Below, piece after piece: positions 10,821 to 20,919 of a DNA stretch of 26,098 bases (position 1 is its first letter; each line of letters starts with the position of its first letter). The stretch lies in contig SJRY01000069.1 of the NCBI GenBank assembly GCA_011319805.1, forward strand, positions 1 through 26,098, in the 5' to 3' direction. The position numbers were made by a program, and so were the translations under genes. Under the pieces are notes generated by a model. It saw nothing but the letters and a program-made list of their open reading frames with translations, ran no database searches and was not told the origin of the DNA. Source of the stretch: Macrocybe gigantea. Lineage: Eukaryota; Basidiomycota; Agaricomycetes; Agaricales; Callistosporiaceae.

Positions 10821-11825
10821 ATGTCATCGAGCGCGCTTTTTGGAGCACATGCGGTCCGGCAGCACGAACTCGTTCACAGGTTTGGCACACTGAACAATGT
10901 CCTACTAGGTTCACCATATCTGCCATAGTTCTATAGCCATTAGAACCGCTATAAGTATACCCTAATGGATACCTACCCGGAACCACTTGAGAGGGTAACC
11001 CACTGCGCCTATTTGTTATTAGGAATTTGGGATTGACAATATTGACGTGTTCGTGACCCACAGATATTTCAAAAGGTCGAAGAAGAGACAGAGAGGCGCG
11101 CCCAGGCTCTGAACGAACTCGAGTCATCGTCCGCGAGCAAGAGTAGAGCCCGCAGGACGGGGAGCATCTCCATCAGCCGCTTCGGTCAAGTGAGTACTTT
11201 TGTACTGTTGTTGCACTACGTCCTAAATGTCCCTCTACAGTTGGCCGACGACCTGTCGAAAATCCCCGACGCAGCACCGGCATCTGGGACCGTCACCCCC
11301 ATCGCCGCGCAATCGGCTTTTTATAGAACGCACCTTGCTGTGAGTTCTTACGTCCCCGGCCGCCCCTGACCCCGCTAAGCTGTGCTGCAGAATGCCAGCA
11401 CTGACTCGCTCTCTAGCAATGCTTCTACTGTGACTGCTCAGCGGCATGATTTGGAGGATGAACATCATGTAACGCGGATGCACCACATTGCAGGGCGCCC
11501 AAGCTTCACCAAGGCAGTGGGAAATCTGCTTCCACGCCGGTTGAGTCGTGCACGCTCGTCCCATGTCATTTCTCCGACAGATGGCAGAGTCCTCATCGGA
11601 GTGTCCGTGCAAGAGGCGACCGTGGAGGCAGCAGCAGAAGAAACGCAAGGGGCCGTGCAAGGTGCCACGGTTCATGCGCCCGCGGCGCTCAAGAGCCAAC
11701 CGTCTCGCATGACGATGGCGGAATCGTCACCCGCTGGAAGCGGCTGGATAAAGAAGGCCAAAGTCTTTTCTCAGAAACTTCGCCGCAAGGGAAAGCGCGT
11801 CACAGACGCAGAAGACGAGGCATAA
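10821..11825 (+). CDS. Coiled-coil / basic Ser-rich protein, unrecognised
   Basis: Exons 10821-10879, 11064-11189, 11241-11339, 11391-11825; about 239 aa. Opens MSSSALFGAHAVRQHELVHR and continues into IFQKVEEETERRAQALNELESS, a charged helix broken by the first intron. Then come a Ser/Arg-rich region (RRTGSISISRFGQ), an Ala/Thr/Pro-rich linker, and a basic tail (WIKKAKVFSQKLRRKGKR). The first junction is one base out of frame, explained by one missing G at the donor. Intron 1 is 184 bp, three times longer than its neighbours, and contains a short inverted repeat. Exons 2 to 4 join cleanly. No domain is recognised; it could be a cytoskeletal or phospho-regulated adaptor, but nothing shows that directly. 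Confidence 0.65.
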
Positions 11826-12220
11826 TAGTCAAAATTTCAAATCTTTCTCTCTCTGGTCGCAACTCCACAGGTCATTGGATACGTCTTTTCTATTGACACT
11901 TAATTTTCTTTTTTATAATCGCTATCATACGCATCTGTCTATCTGCTACATATCTATTGTTATGCACTCTGCACGTGATCGCGGCACCACCAGTCATGCA
12001 AGTGAAAGGTGCGTTCCATTCTTTGACTTCGGCCAGACACGTTCTCCTTCTCCAATGCCCGAGAGCCGTCCAGCGCTCTCTTTGTATCGCCGACCTCTCC
12101 TCAACCAGCCTTGTATTAGTATATCATATCCCCTCTGACTTTCCCTTCTCCAGCCACGATCTAGCCATGCCTTCTGCTATAGTGCGTTTGTGCTGATTGG
12201 TTGTCATCTAGTCGCCACGC
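11826..12220 (+). other. Intergenic region, pyrimidine-rich promoter
   Basis: About 395 bp between two + strand genes. It is CT-rich (CTTTCTCTCTCT near 11842-11853, and several TCT blocks from 12105 to 12155), as is common in basidiomycete core promoters. Open frames here are short and unlike proteins. Confidence 0.5.
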
Positions 12221-12913
12221 ATGCTGATCGTAGCACAGCTCTCCTCTTCAAGACCTAAAAGCATTGACAGCAAACACTCAGACACATTTCTATGGCCAGA
12301 CATTTTTGAATTCCATCAGCCTGTCTTTGCTTCATTCCAACAATCCATCCCTAGCGACATCATCACGTCCGACGAATCAGATAGCGACACATGTAATCTA
12401 ACGTCGGGATTCTCCCCCGTTTTCGATCCCACTAGTCTGGAAGTGGGATTTGATCAGGCCTGTCTAGATGGGCTGGACGACATACTTCTCAATTCGCCCA
12501 ACGATGCTTTTGCGTCTGTATGCTGGGAGGAGGCGACCAATCGATCTGCCCATAGCTCGCTTCCAGAGGTTCCCGCTGTTACCCTGGCAAGGCCAGTTGT
12601 CCCAGAGCCACCCTTCACCGATGGCAACCGGCTTTCTTCGGCTTCCAGGACGGCTCCTGTGCCACCTGAAGTGCATCAGGTGGTGATTGGTCCTGATCCT
12701 GTCATTCACACGCTTCCCTCTATGCCTCTGACGATGGTGGATAAGGAGAGCATAAGTGCCTTCGAACCTCGCTTTGATTTTCCCGCCTCCAGCGACGCTA
12801 TCGGATTGTTTCCGATACCTAGTAACCTGCCGCGTAAGGGCAGATTTGGCCGTATTGGAAACACGTATTCCAACCTTTCTGTCCGCCTTCTCAAGTTCAA
12901 AATACCTGGCTAA
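12221..12913 (+). CDS. Ser/Pro-rich hypothetical protein
   Basis: Intact single-exon frame of 230 aa. Composition is rich in Ser, Pro, Asp and Phe, with an acidic stretch SDESDSD (about residues 49-55) and no membrane helix. The last 25 residues are basic and hydrophobic (RFGRIGNTYSNLSVRLLKFKIPG). I do not recognise a family. The acidic, Ser/Pro/Phe-rich character would fit an activation domain or a disordered regulator, but that is speculation. Good length without stops and polyadenylation-like signals about 160 bp downstream support a real gene. The ATG at 12221 is the first in the frame after stops upstream. Confidence 0.55.
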   Translation: MLIVAQLSSSRPKSIDSKHSDTFLWPDIFEFHQPVFASFQQSIPSDIITSDESDSDTCNLTSGFSPVFDPTSLEVGFDQACLDGLDDILLNSPNDAFASVCWEEATNRSAHSSLPEVPAVTLARPVVPEPPFTDGNRLSSASRTAPVPPEVHQVVIGPDPVIHTLPSMPLTMVDKESISAFEPRFDFPASSDAIGLFPIPSNLPRKGRFGRIGNTYSNLSVRLLKFKIPG

Positions 12914-13071
12914 CCACCCCATCTCCTCGATTTCGATCATAATCTTTACCCCGCTGATGAAATTGTATTCTTTTCACTTGCTGTATTCCACCAACCTAGA
13001 ACGCGAACGGTGTAGTTATTTTCTATACTATCAATGTACACGGCCTTAAGCCCATCCAGACGACATGGAAC

Positions 13072-13094
13072 AATAAATATACTTGTACAATAAA
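13072..13094 (+). terminator. Two AATAAA polyadenylation-like signals
   Basis: AATAAA occurs at 13072-13077 and again at 13089-13094, about 160-180 bp after the stop of the Ser/Pro-rich gene and just before the convergent gene's stop at 13105. Confidence 0.5.
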
Positions 13095-13104
13095 GTTCAG
13101 CGAG

Positions 13105-14795
13105 TCAAATGCTCATCGTCAGTGGGGCATTGGAAGTTTTGATCGTCAATGCGCCCGGTCCTTCCCCTGCTCCCCATCGAACATTGCCGTAGATCTCCTG
13201 GCCATGCTTGTTGTGGTCCAAACGTCGCTGGCGGCCATGCCCTGACGGGTCTTGCACTCTGTGTTCTCGGATTGTTGGGGAGAATAGCGACGTGAATAAG
13301 TTGAATCGTCCTTCGTATGTCGGATGCAGCTCAATATTTGCGGGTCCGTTAGTAGTAATCGCTTGCATCCTCAACGTGGAGTCCACTGGCGCCGACGGAA
13401 ACTTGACTTTTAAGGGCCCATTCGTCGTCGCCGCATTGATCAGATACTTCCCGCCGTTATTCGACGGCGACGTAAGTCCAATGTCTGCAGCCATTTCGCT
13501 AGCAATTTATTCCGTCGCAATATGCTAAACAAGCAGAAGTGGCCGTGTAAGACGCACCTATTGCTCGTGTGCAATTCAAGATCTGTGACTCGACGGTTGT
13601 CGTTGTCCATGATCACGCTTACTTTTATAGGCGCATTTGAAGTTTTCAGGGATAGGGATGCGGATGTGTGAAAGTCGCCTTCGATAAAGCCGTTGGACGA
13701 TTCGACATCTGCCCGTTCTGCAGAGAGCGACTGTACGACAGTTTGCGACATTTGCGCATTGAATATAAACGCTCAACTTACTTCAACGCGTATGGGTGCA
13801 TTCGATCCCTTCAACGAAATATGACGAAAATGAATCAAGTCTTTCAATGCAGTTACATCGTATTCGCCATTGGGAAAATCGCTTTCAAAACCCGCGATTT
13901 CGCGAAGATGGTTTTCATTGCCTGACTGTGGGAGCACGACGGTAATGTTGAAAAGAAGCGTGGAACGATGGGGTCCAAAGATATGTCCGTCCCAGCGTCT
14001 TGACTACAATTCGCGCGTCAGAAGTGCAGAAATTTGGATCAGGAGCGCAGCAGCCTACAAAAATCCCGACACCCGTGGCGCCATCATCACGGTCTACCAA
14101 ACACGCCTTGACACCGAAATTACGAGCATCGCGAGCGAAAGCATCCATTGTCAAATGGGTTTCGACATAGTCAGTGACAGGAGACGTGATGATATTGACT
14201 GAGCCTTGTGATTGCTCTCCGCGAACCACAAGAAACATGGTCTGATTTGACGGTGAAAGATTGAATGACGTCTGGAAGCGCTCGGATTTACGCGCATGAT
14301 GAGGCATGAAGTTTGACTCGTGATGACCTGACCACTGGTCACTGCTAATGCACTGTACGAGGCTAATACCACTCGGCACAGGGAAGTCGCCTGTCCACAT
14401 GCCCTGTGACAGAGTGCGTTAAGCCTTCGTCCAGCATTAAAAGAAGACCGATCTCACTCTATGTCTGTGATTCGCCACCTCCGCTATGCTGCGCACAATC
14501 ATGCCCCCAGCATCCAGATGATGACAGCCACGGCGAATGCGCGCCAGAACCGGCTCCACGCAGGTTCACGGTCAGTCGAAGTGTCTTGAGCTGCATAGGA
14601 TGGTGCCGGCAGTTGCTGCGCGACGTATGGATACGGTTGTGAAATGTGCTGTTCAGGATAACCTTGAGTCGCGCCATATGAGGGCGGCGCTTCAGCTGGC
14701 TGAGACGGTCGGGGCTGTGGACTGCTGCCACCAACTGCGTTTGCTGTAGCACCCGACTTGAGAGGTGCCTTGGGGTTGTCGTTCGCAATGATCAT
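13105..14795 (-). CDS. Single-pass membrane protein with repeated TSN beta-strand units (DUF4097-like)
   Basis: Exons (- strand): 14458-14795, 14059-14403, 13782-14003, 13558-13730, 13105-13498; about 490 aa. The N-terminal 80 residues are Pro/Ser/Gln-rich with a PPSY motif (possible WW-domain ligand). One membrane helix follows at about 86-103 (FWRAFAVAVIIWML), then a large extracytoplasmic part. That part has repeated short strands of the type LKTSNAPI, TTNGPLKV, TTNGPANI, IKTSNAPLT, as in right-handed beta-helix DUF4097-type proteins. The family is common in Agaricomycetes; its function is unknown. The frame shifts at a five-C run (14504-14508 on +) just after the helix; one extra base restores GGMIVRSIAEV. 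A stretch of 57 bases around 14270-14330 could be an unspliced intron but reads open. The start at 14795 is chosen over 14858 because it lies closer to the first family-like residues. Confidence 0.75.
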
Positions 14796-15091
14796 GATGG
14801 TCGTCGGTGGGGAACGGCTACGATTGCAGGGTTGCTCATTTGAGCACATGTCGTACATATCATAAGGTAGGGCTCACAGAAAACCCGCACACATCACGGG
14901 ACGTGACTGGCTGTGACCAGGGTTGCAAAAGGGACGGAAACGCGTCATTAGATGGGGGCGTGGACGCGCCTGGACACGCCTGATAGATCGAATATAGCTA
15001 TAAAACATGTTCTACGTTGTCGTATGAGATCAGAAAGGGTATAAAGTAATTCTAAATGAGTTGAACTTCGAAGTTGGTCACTATTTGGTTG

Positions 15092-15290
15092 CTAAACACG
15101 AAGATCATCAACAGCATCGAGCTCCGCGAGAATTGAGTTAGGAAGCACTCGATGACCGCGGTACTTTTTTCCCGCCCACGCAGCTTGTCTTGCATCCAAT
15201 CCTTTGTGGTACGCGTCCATAAACCGTCTAGATCGACAAGCAAACCTGTTGCAAGGAGGAAGTGAGTTTTCTCTCGAGATAATCACTGAT
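15092..15290 (-). pseudogene. Transposon-like coding relic (tentative)
   Basis: A - strand frame ending at 15092 reads RRFMDAYHKGLDARQAAWAG then KKYRGHRVLP and a short acidic helix. I associate this pattern of residues with C-terminal parts of proteins encoded by mobile elements common in Agaricomycete genomes, but from memory only. No start, upstream catalytic domain or flanking repeat is visible, so it is at most a fragment. It could equally be the last exon of an undetected small gene. Confidence 0.3.
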
Positions 15291-15464
15291 CTTCACGTCT
15301 TCATTTTCCTTATTGGCCCCATCATTTTCTCGACAGCGCTTAGTCCGATTGGTCCTTCTCGTGTTCGAAGTGGCCCAGTTCTTCAGGTTCTTTAGGTTAC
15401 GAAGAGCGCGCAAAGGCATGAAGACGTGTCGAGATGGTTTTTGACGTGTTCAGTATACCATAAT

Positions 15465-15589
15465 TTTAATGGCACACATAATTTTCGAAATTTGAAAAAT
15501 CTGTCCGCATAGTTCGATGCATTTTTACCATCTCTAGAAGTCTGCGCGAACCGATTTTTGATTTCTATTGATTTACAAGTGCCATTAAA
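15465..15589. repeat. Short AT-rich element with 11-bp perfect terminal inverted repeats
   Basis: TTTAATGGCAC (15465-15475) and its exact reverse complement GTGCCATTAAA (15579-15589) bound a 125-bp AT-rich block. The size and layout fit a MITE or a long-range hairpin. No clear target-site duplication flanks it. Confidence 0.45.
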
Positions 15590-15765
15590 GATTTATTGGA
15601 GATCCCCGCCAAATGTAACGCTCTGTCACTCTTTGATCATGTGATGTGCGCGTGTTTTCTGTGAGCCCTACCTTAGCGAACGCAGAGGTTTCTCAGTTTG
15701 GGATATTACATAATATGGCCTTGACGCTTTGTGCACGATCGCGTCGTTGCTTTTTTCCGTTCATC

Positions 15766-18232
15766 ATGCTGTCAGACTCCGATGGTTCAGATTCAGAGGA
15801 TCTGCATCGCCTGACCATCAACGAGCATTACGCCAAGGCGTTTGAATACAAAAAGGAGAGAGAAGAACTCCAGAAATGTATGTCCTACGTATTTTTTTTT
15901 TTCGAAGTTCACTTGTAGAGGACTGCTTCCATCAAGTAAAGGACAAATATGGTTCCGACTTTGAAGAAAGCGACCTGTCCGAGACAGATTCTGAATCTGA
16001 TGAAACAGAAGACGAGGATGGGGAAGAATTGACGCCGACTGTGGACGCGGCTATTCTGCGTACATTAGCAAAAATCCGTCGAAAGGATCCCGATATCTAC
16101 GACTCTGAGAAAAACATATTTGGAGGTGCATCTTCTTCACAGCTTTGGATAGAGCACAAATCAGAATTGTCGATTCACAGAGGAAGAAAGCAAAGTTGAA
16201 CCCGTCCAGGTTAAGCGCAAAGGCAAGAACAAGGTGCGACGAATATACTCCATGGTTCACGCATCGATGCTTAGGCGTGCCGCATTATTGAACACAGTCC
16301 AAGCCGGTGACTCTCCGCCAAGTCGCGCTCGAGGCCGCTTTACGCTTCGGGTCGCGCTCGCCGTCGCCTGCGCCCCTCACTCATGTCGAAGAGCAGCGTT
16401 TACTACGCGATGAGACGATCGCAGCATTCAATAGCGCAATTAATGACTCGGACGACGTGTTGGTACTGCGTGAAAAGACCAAAGATGAGCAGGAACGAGA
16501 TGAAGAAGACTACAAAGCTTTCTTGGAACGACAAGTTGGGGGAGATCTCCACGACCTCTTGGCGGTCGGCGATGAGGCAATGATCACCGATGCGCACAGT
16601 ACTCGGTCTTCGGTGGATGGCAAAGGACGCAAGGAGGACAAGAGAAAGTCTTCCAAGGATAAACAGCCTCGCAAGTCATCCAGCAATGATGCTTCCAGCA
16701 AACAATCCAAGGAAGATGCTGATCAAGAATTCTTGCTGAAGTGCGTCCACACGTTTTGAATTCTTGTCGGGAGCCGACGTTTTGCAATAAACTAGCTACA
16801 TCCTAAACCGTGGATGGATTGACCGCTCTGCCAACCATGTACCCACTTACAAAGAGGTTCTTGGATCGGAGGGCGGAGGCGAATCAAGTGCTTGGGTCGA
16901 CATCAATCAAAGCGAAGGCTTCCTCCCGACCCACGATGCCGATATAGACGAGGACGATTTTGACGAAATAGTTGATCGGTTTGAAAGCTCCTATAATTTC
17001 CGTTTCGAGGAGCCGTGAGTTCGAGAATTTATATTTCTTTGGCTAGAGAACTTCTGATAGGAGCGTTGCAGTGACGCCGCTGTCATTAAAACTTATCCTC
17101 GAAACCTGCCTGCCACCGTCCGACGGGAGGACACGAGGAGAAAGGAGGCGCGTGAACGGAGAAAACAGCGAAAGGAAGAGGAGCTGCAAAAGAAGAGGGA
17201 AGAGGTAAAGCGGCTGAAAGGTCTCAAGATAAAAGAAATCAGGACGAAGCTGGAAAGGATTGGCGTGGAAGGAGGCAAGAGCATAGAAGATGACCCAGGT
17301 ATGTACCACCTCCGTTGGTCGCGTTGGAGACTTTGTCATAAACCACCATCCTTCAGCTCTACAAGCCCTGGATCTTGAGGCTGATTGGGATCCGGAAGCA
17401 CATGATAAACAAATGGCCGAATTGTACGGGGGAGATGATGATCAAATCGATGATGAAAAACCTCAGTGGGAAGACGACATCGACATTGGTGACATTAAAG
17501 TATTGGATGAGTATGATGAGCCCGTGAAAAAGAAGAAGAAAAAGAAAAAGAAGAAAAAGGACAAAAACAAAGACGAGCTTGAGGATCCAGAAGCGGATAT
17601 CGATGCCACGGGTGCAGATGGTGCCAATCTGAACGACGAGGAATGGGACGGAACGGAGGAGATGAGAAAACGAAGGCTGGAAGAATACATGGACGAGCTA
17701 TACAAGCTGGACTTTAACGATACGGTATGTATCTAGCGATAGCACACGATTGCGTGAAGTGACTGACGCTGAACAGGTCGGTGGCATGCCGACAAAATTC
17801 AGATATATGCCTGTCTCGCAGGAGAGCTTTGCTCTGACGCCGGTCGAGATACTGCTGGCAAGTGACAAGGAGCTGAATGAGTACATGAGCATCAAGAAAT
17901 ACGCGCCATACCGGAGGGGAGTCAAATGGGACTCGAAGAGGAACGAACGACGTCGACTACTGAAAGAGAAGATCGCTGCGCGGATGACATCGGAGGAAGT
18001 GGACATCGAGGAAGCGAAACCGATAAAAAAGCGAAAGGGGAAGAAGGAGCGGCAAAAGCTGAAAGGAACCAAGCAGGAGGACGATGCAGGGGTGAAGTTG
18101 GAGGAGACGTCACACGAGCAGGCACCGATGGGGAAACGGAAGCGATTGGAGGATGACAGAGAGGGCCAAGATGAACGGAAGAGGCGGAAACGGAAGAAGC
18201 AGCACTCGGACCCGGACGATATGATTAAGTAG
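15766..18232 (+). CDS. KRI1: Ribosome-biogenesis factor KRI1
   Basis: Nucleolar protein needed for 40S subunit assembly (pre-rRNA processing, partner of KRR1 in yeast). Eight exons: 15766-15877, 15937-16125, 16181-16233, 16298-16740, 16796-17014, 17072-17298, 17357-17724, 17777-18232; 688 aa, intact frame. Seen: an acidic N-terminus (ESDLSETDSESDETEDEDGEE, residues about 43-63), KPVTLRQVALEAALRFG, then EFLLNYILNRGWIDRS, DDFDEIVDRFESSYNFRFEEP, and the central charged helix of KRI1 (EIRTKLERI). A lysine run of 11 follows near residue 450. The conserved KRI1 C-terminal domain holds VGGMPTKFRYMPV and YAPYRRGVKWDSK, and a basic nuclear-localisation tail ends the protein. The first intron uses the AG at 15936, because nearer AGs create stops. 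This is the best-preserved long gene here. Confidence 0.93.
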
Positions 18233-18453
18233 GAAATACTGAATTCGACGTTGCAGCGGACTTTTGCACGTGAATCCGTTGTAATGAAAAAAAAAAAAAA
18301 AGGCCATGTCCGGAGCTTCGTTGCGCCAGCGAAGCCCGGTAAGAAATGATCCACAGAGATGGTCCGATCTCAGTAATGGTTTTTGTCTGAATTTATTTTT
18401 GTCGAGTTTGTCATTTTTCACCCCCCACCTCACTCGTTTGCATTCCGTCGACG

Positions 18454-19522
18454 ATGTTGACGCTCTCTCGACGTCACGCATTCGCTTCTCGACGGTCGTT
18501 GTGCCGAATGATGAGCGTTCGCCCGCCAAAGGATGACAATCTACCCGAAGGCAAGTAAATCAACCGAATGAATTGAATTCAGGGATTAAACTACATGCAG
18601 TACGGAAAAAGGTGACGATCCAGTCCCTGCAGTCTCAAAAGGCATCCAAGACACCGATCACGATGCTGACGGCGTACGATTACCCGTCGGCTTTGGCATG
18701 CTCGTCCAACCCTGACATTGACGTCACGCTTGTGGGCGATTCGCTCGCGCAAGTGTGTCTCGGATACGCCTCGACGACACAGCTGACGCTGGGTGAGATG
18801 ATCCACCACGCGCGGGCGGTCGCGCGGGGTACGGGACATCCGTTGCTTGTCGCGGATATGCCGTTCGGATCGTATCACACATCGACGTCATCGGCGGTGG
18901 AGAACGCGATTCGACTGGTGCAGGAGGGCCGCGTGGACGCGGTGAAGCTCGAAGGCGGGGCGGAGATAGCTGAAACGGTGCAGCGACTGACGCAGGTGGG
19001 GATTCCGGTTATGGCACACGTCGGGCTGCTGCCGCAGCGGCACGTCGCGATGTCTGGGTACAAGGTGCAAGGGCGGAGCGTCGAGAGCGCGCAGAAGGTG
19101 GTTCGTGATGCGCTGGAGCTGGAGAAGGCGGGCGCGTTCTCGGTCGTGGTGGAGGCGGTTCCGCGGGAACTGGGGAGGTATGTGACGGAGCAGCTGCGGA
19201 TTCCGACTATCGGGATCGGGGCGGGGCCATGGACGAACGGACAGGTGAGTTTATGACACGAAAGAAACGAGGCGCTGACTGCGAGCTGGACGTGCAGGTG
19301 CTGGTGTGGGACGATGCGATGGGGACATGGGCGGGGCACAAGGCGCGGTTCGTGCGACGGTTCGCTGACCTACGAAGCGCACGAGACGAAGGGGTGGCTC
19401 GGTTCGCTGCGGCGGTGCGGTGCGGTGGATTTCCGGACGGCGAGAGGGAGAGCTACCGAATGGAAGAGAGCGAATGGGCGCGGTTCGAGGCGGAGGAGTT
19501 GAGATGCCGACAGGCTGTGTGA
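18454..19522 (+). CDS. panB: 3-methyl-2-oxobutanoate hydroxymethyltransferase (ketopantoate synthesis)
   Basis: Transfers a hydroxymethyl group from methylenetetrahydrofolate to ketoisovalerate, the first committed step to pantothenate and CoA; probably mitochondrial. Exons 18454-18550, 18583-19244, 19298-19522; 327 aa, intact frame. Seen: a basic Ser/Arg-rich presequence (MLTLSRRHAFASRRS), then PITMLTAYDYPSA, the metal-site Asp in VGDSLAQV, STTQLTLGEMIHH, ADMPFGSY, KLEGG, AHVGLLPQ, catalytic Glu in VVEAVP, and IGIGAG. The last exon reads VLVWDDAMGTW. The first intron is only 32 bp and GC-AG (GCAAGT donor). No other splice joins the presequence in frame. A start without this intron would leave only a TTG at 18573. 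The start at 18454 is therefore inferred. A 15-base A run precedes it, at about 18286-18300. Confidence 0.9.
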
Positions 19523-19590
19523 CTCTTTCACGTGTGGTCAAAATCTCTCGTTCTTCGCTTTATACCTCTTCTTCTACATTCTCCGTCCTT

Positions 19591-20696
19591 ATGTCGTCCC
19601 AGAACCCTGTATGTAACAATTCCTTTCAAAAAAAAAGCCCAAAAAACATCCCTGTCTAACGTCTCGGCCAGATCAGAAGGAAGCTCGTCATCGTCGGCGA
19701 CGGCACGTATCCCGCCCTCGCCGAGCCTTCGTCTCCAGCTCACACTCCCCGAAACAGGTGCCTGCGGAAAGACCTCTTTGCTGTGCTCCTTTGCTCTCGG
19801 CGAATTCCCCAAAGAATACGTATGCCACCCCTTTTACCGTACCCTTTTCCCCCCCTTGCTCATTCTGACTCCCGCCGCTTCGCCAGCAACCAAGTGCGCA
19901 GCCATTTCGTTTCCTACACCCTCTTTGCAGTCCTGATAACGCCGCACAGCTGTGTTTGACAACTATGTAGCAGAGATACGCCTCGACGAAAAGCCTGTGC
20001 AGCTCGCTCTTTGGGATACAGCGTATGTTTGCCGTGCCCTCCCCGTGACGTGATTCGTTTATGCCTCCGTCTCCTAATCGCGCCTCGCAGCGGACAGGAA
20101 GAATACGAGGTTCGACTCGATCGCGCCCGCTCCTATCCGCTTCCTCGACTGACTCACTCTTCCGCCGCAGCGCTTACGACCCATGTCCTATTCTAAATCT
20201 CATGTTATTCTTATTGCTTTTGCCCTTGACACGCCGGATTCGTTAGAAAACGTGACGACAAAAGTGCGTCAACCGTTTACGCAAACTCCCTCATGTCATT
20301 GACCCTGTTCCACAGTGGATAGAAGAAGTTCGCTCGATATGTGGACCCACCGTCCCGGTCATTCTCGTCGGATGCAAAGCTGACCTACGGCCGAATCCTC
20401 CGCATTCGACTTCCCCTGATCAGCCTCTCTCTTATGTCACCCGCGAACAGGGCGAGCGGGTGGCTCAGGCCATCGGCGCCCGTGCCTACAAAGAATGTTC
20501 CGCCCTCAAGATCGAGGGTGTCGACGAAGTCTTTGAAGCCGCGACTCGCGCCAGCATGCTTATGCGAGACGGCGTCCCGGCCAGCTCCAATCATGCCGGT
20601 TCCGACGTCAGACACCACAGACGAAAGAGCAGTGGCAAAGGCGTCGTGCACGATTCCGAGGTCAAGAAGTCATGGAGCTGCTGCGTCGTCTGTTGA
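19591..20696 (+). CDS. Rho-family small GTPase (Rho2/RhoA-like)
   Basis: Membrane-anchored switch controlling actin and cell-wall polarity. Exons 19591-19608, 19672-19702, 19758-19819, 19887-19893 (7 nt), 19950-20022, 20091-20109, 20171-20263, 20316-20696; 227 aa, intact. All GTPase motifs are present: G1 GDGACGKTS, switch I PTVFDNY, G3 WDTAGQEEYE, G4 GCKADLR, G5 ECSALK. It ends in a Cys-rich tail with a CVVC CaaX box for prenylation. The body carries a Rho insert-like stretch (RPNPPHSTSPDQPLSY). Intron 19703-19757 is GC-AG with donor GCACGT; the neighbouring GT donor leaves the frame open by one base. Sequence is nearest to Rho2/RhoA-type proteins by memory, so the subtype is tentative. Confidence 0.9.
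19887..19893 (+). other. 7-nt microexon of the Rho gene
   Basis: The bases CAACCAA, flanked by an upstream AG (19885-19886) and a downstream GTGCGC donor. They supply the residues Q, P and part of T in EYQPTVFDNY. Skipping them breaks the frame and removes the switch I PT. Confidence 0.75.
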
Positions 20697-20919
20697 AATC
20701 ATTTATGGACTCTGTTGCCCGTTTATCTGTCATCATTATCGCTCGCTTTAGTGTACTCCAGTTCACCTATCTTTCATTTCCTTTCTCCATCAATCGCCAA
20801 GGACATTGGAATCATGCATATTGCCTACGACTTGCTTTTATTTTTTCGGTACTTTCTCCAATATTACGTAATAACTTGCTTGACAAATTATCCTTCCGAC
20901 AGGTGACTTGAGCTTCGTC

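Larger units (their letters stand above)
14796..15765 (+). other. 970-bp gene-poor gap with relics
   Basis: Longest gap in the window. It holds a transposon-like coding relic (15092-15290, - strand) and an AT-rich inverted repeat (15465-15589). The rest shows no convincing gene, and G+C drops sharply from about 15430 to 15610. Confidence 0.5.

Noticed and set aside
17530..17566. Lysine-only stretch as a programmed frameshift or stalling site
   Set aside because: The A/G-rich run in KRI1 stays in frame and poly-lysine is common in nucleolar proteins of this type.
17698..18354. 218-codon - strand frame opposite KRI1
   Set aside because: Opposite a Lys/Glu-rich coding exon; its Ser/Phe composition is the expected mirror and there is no independent evidence.
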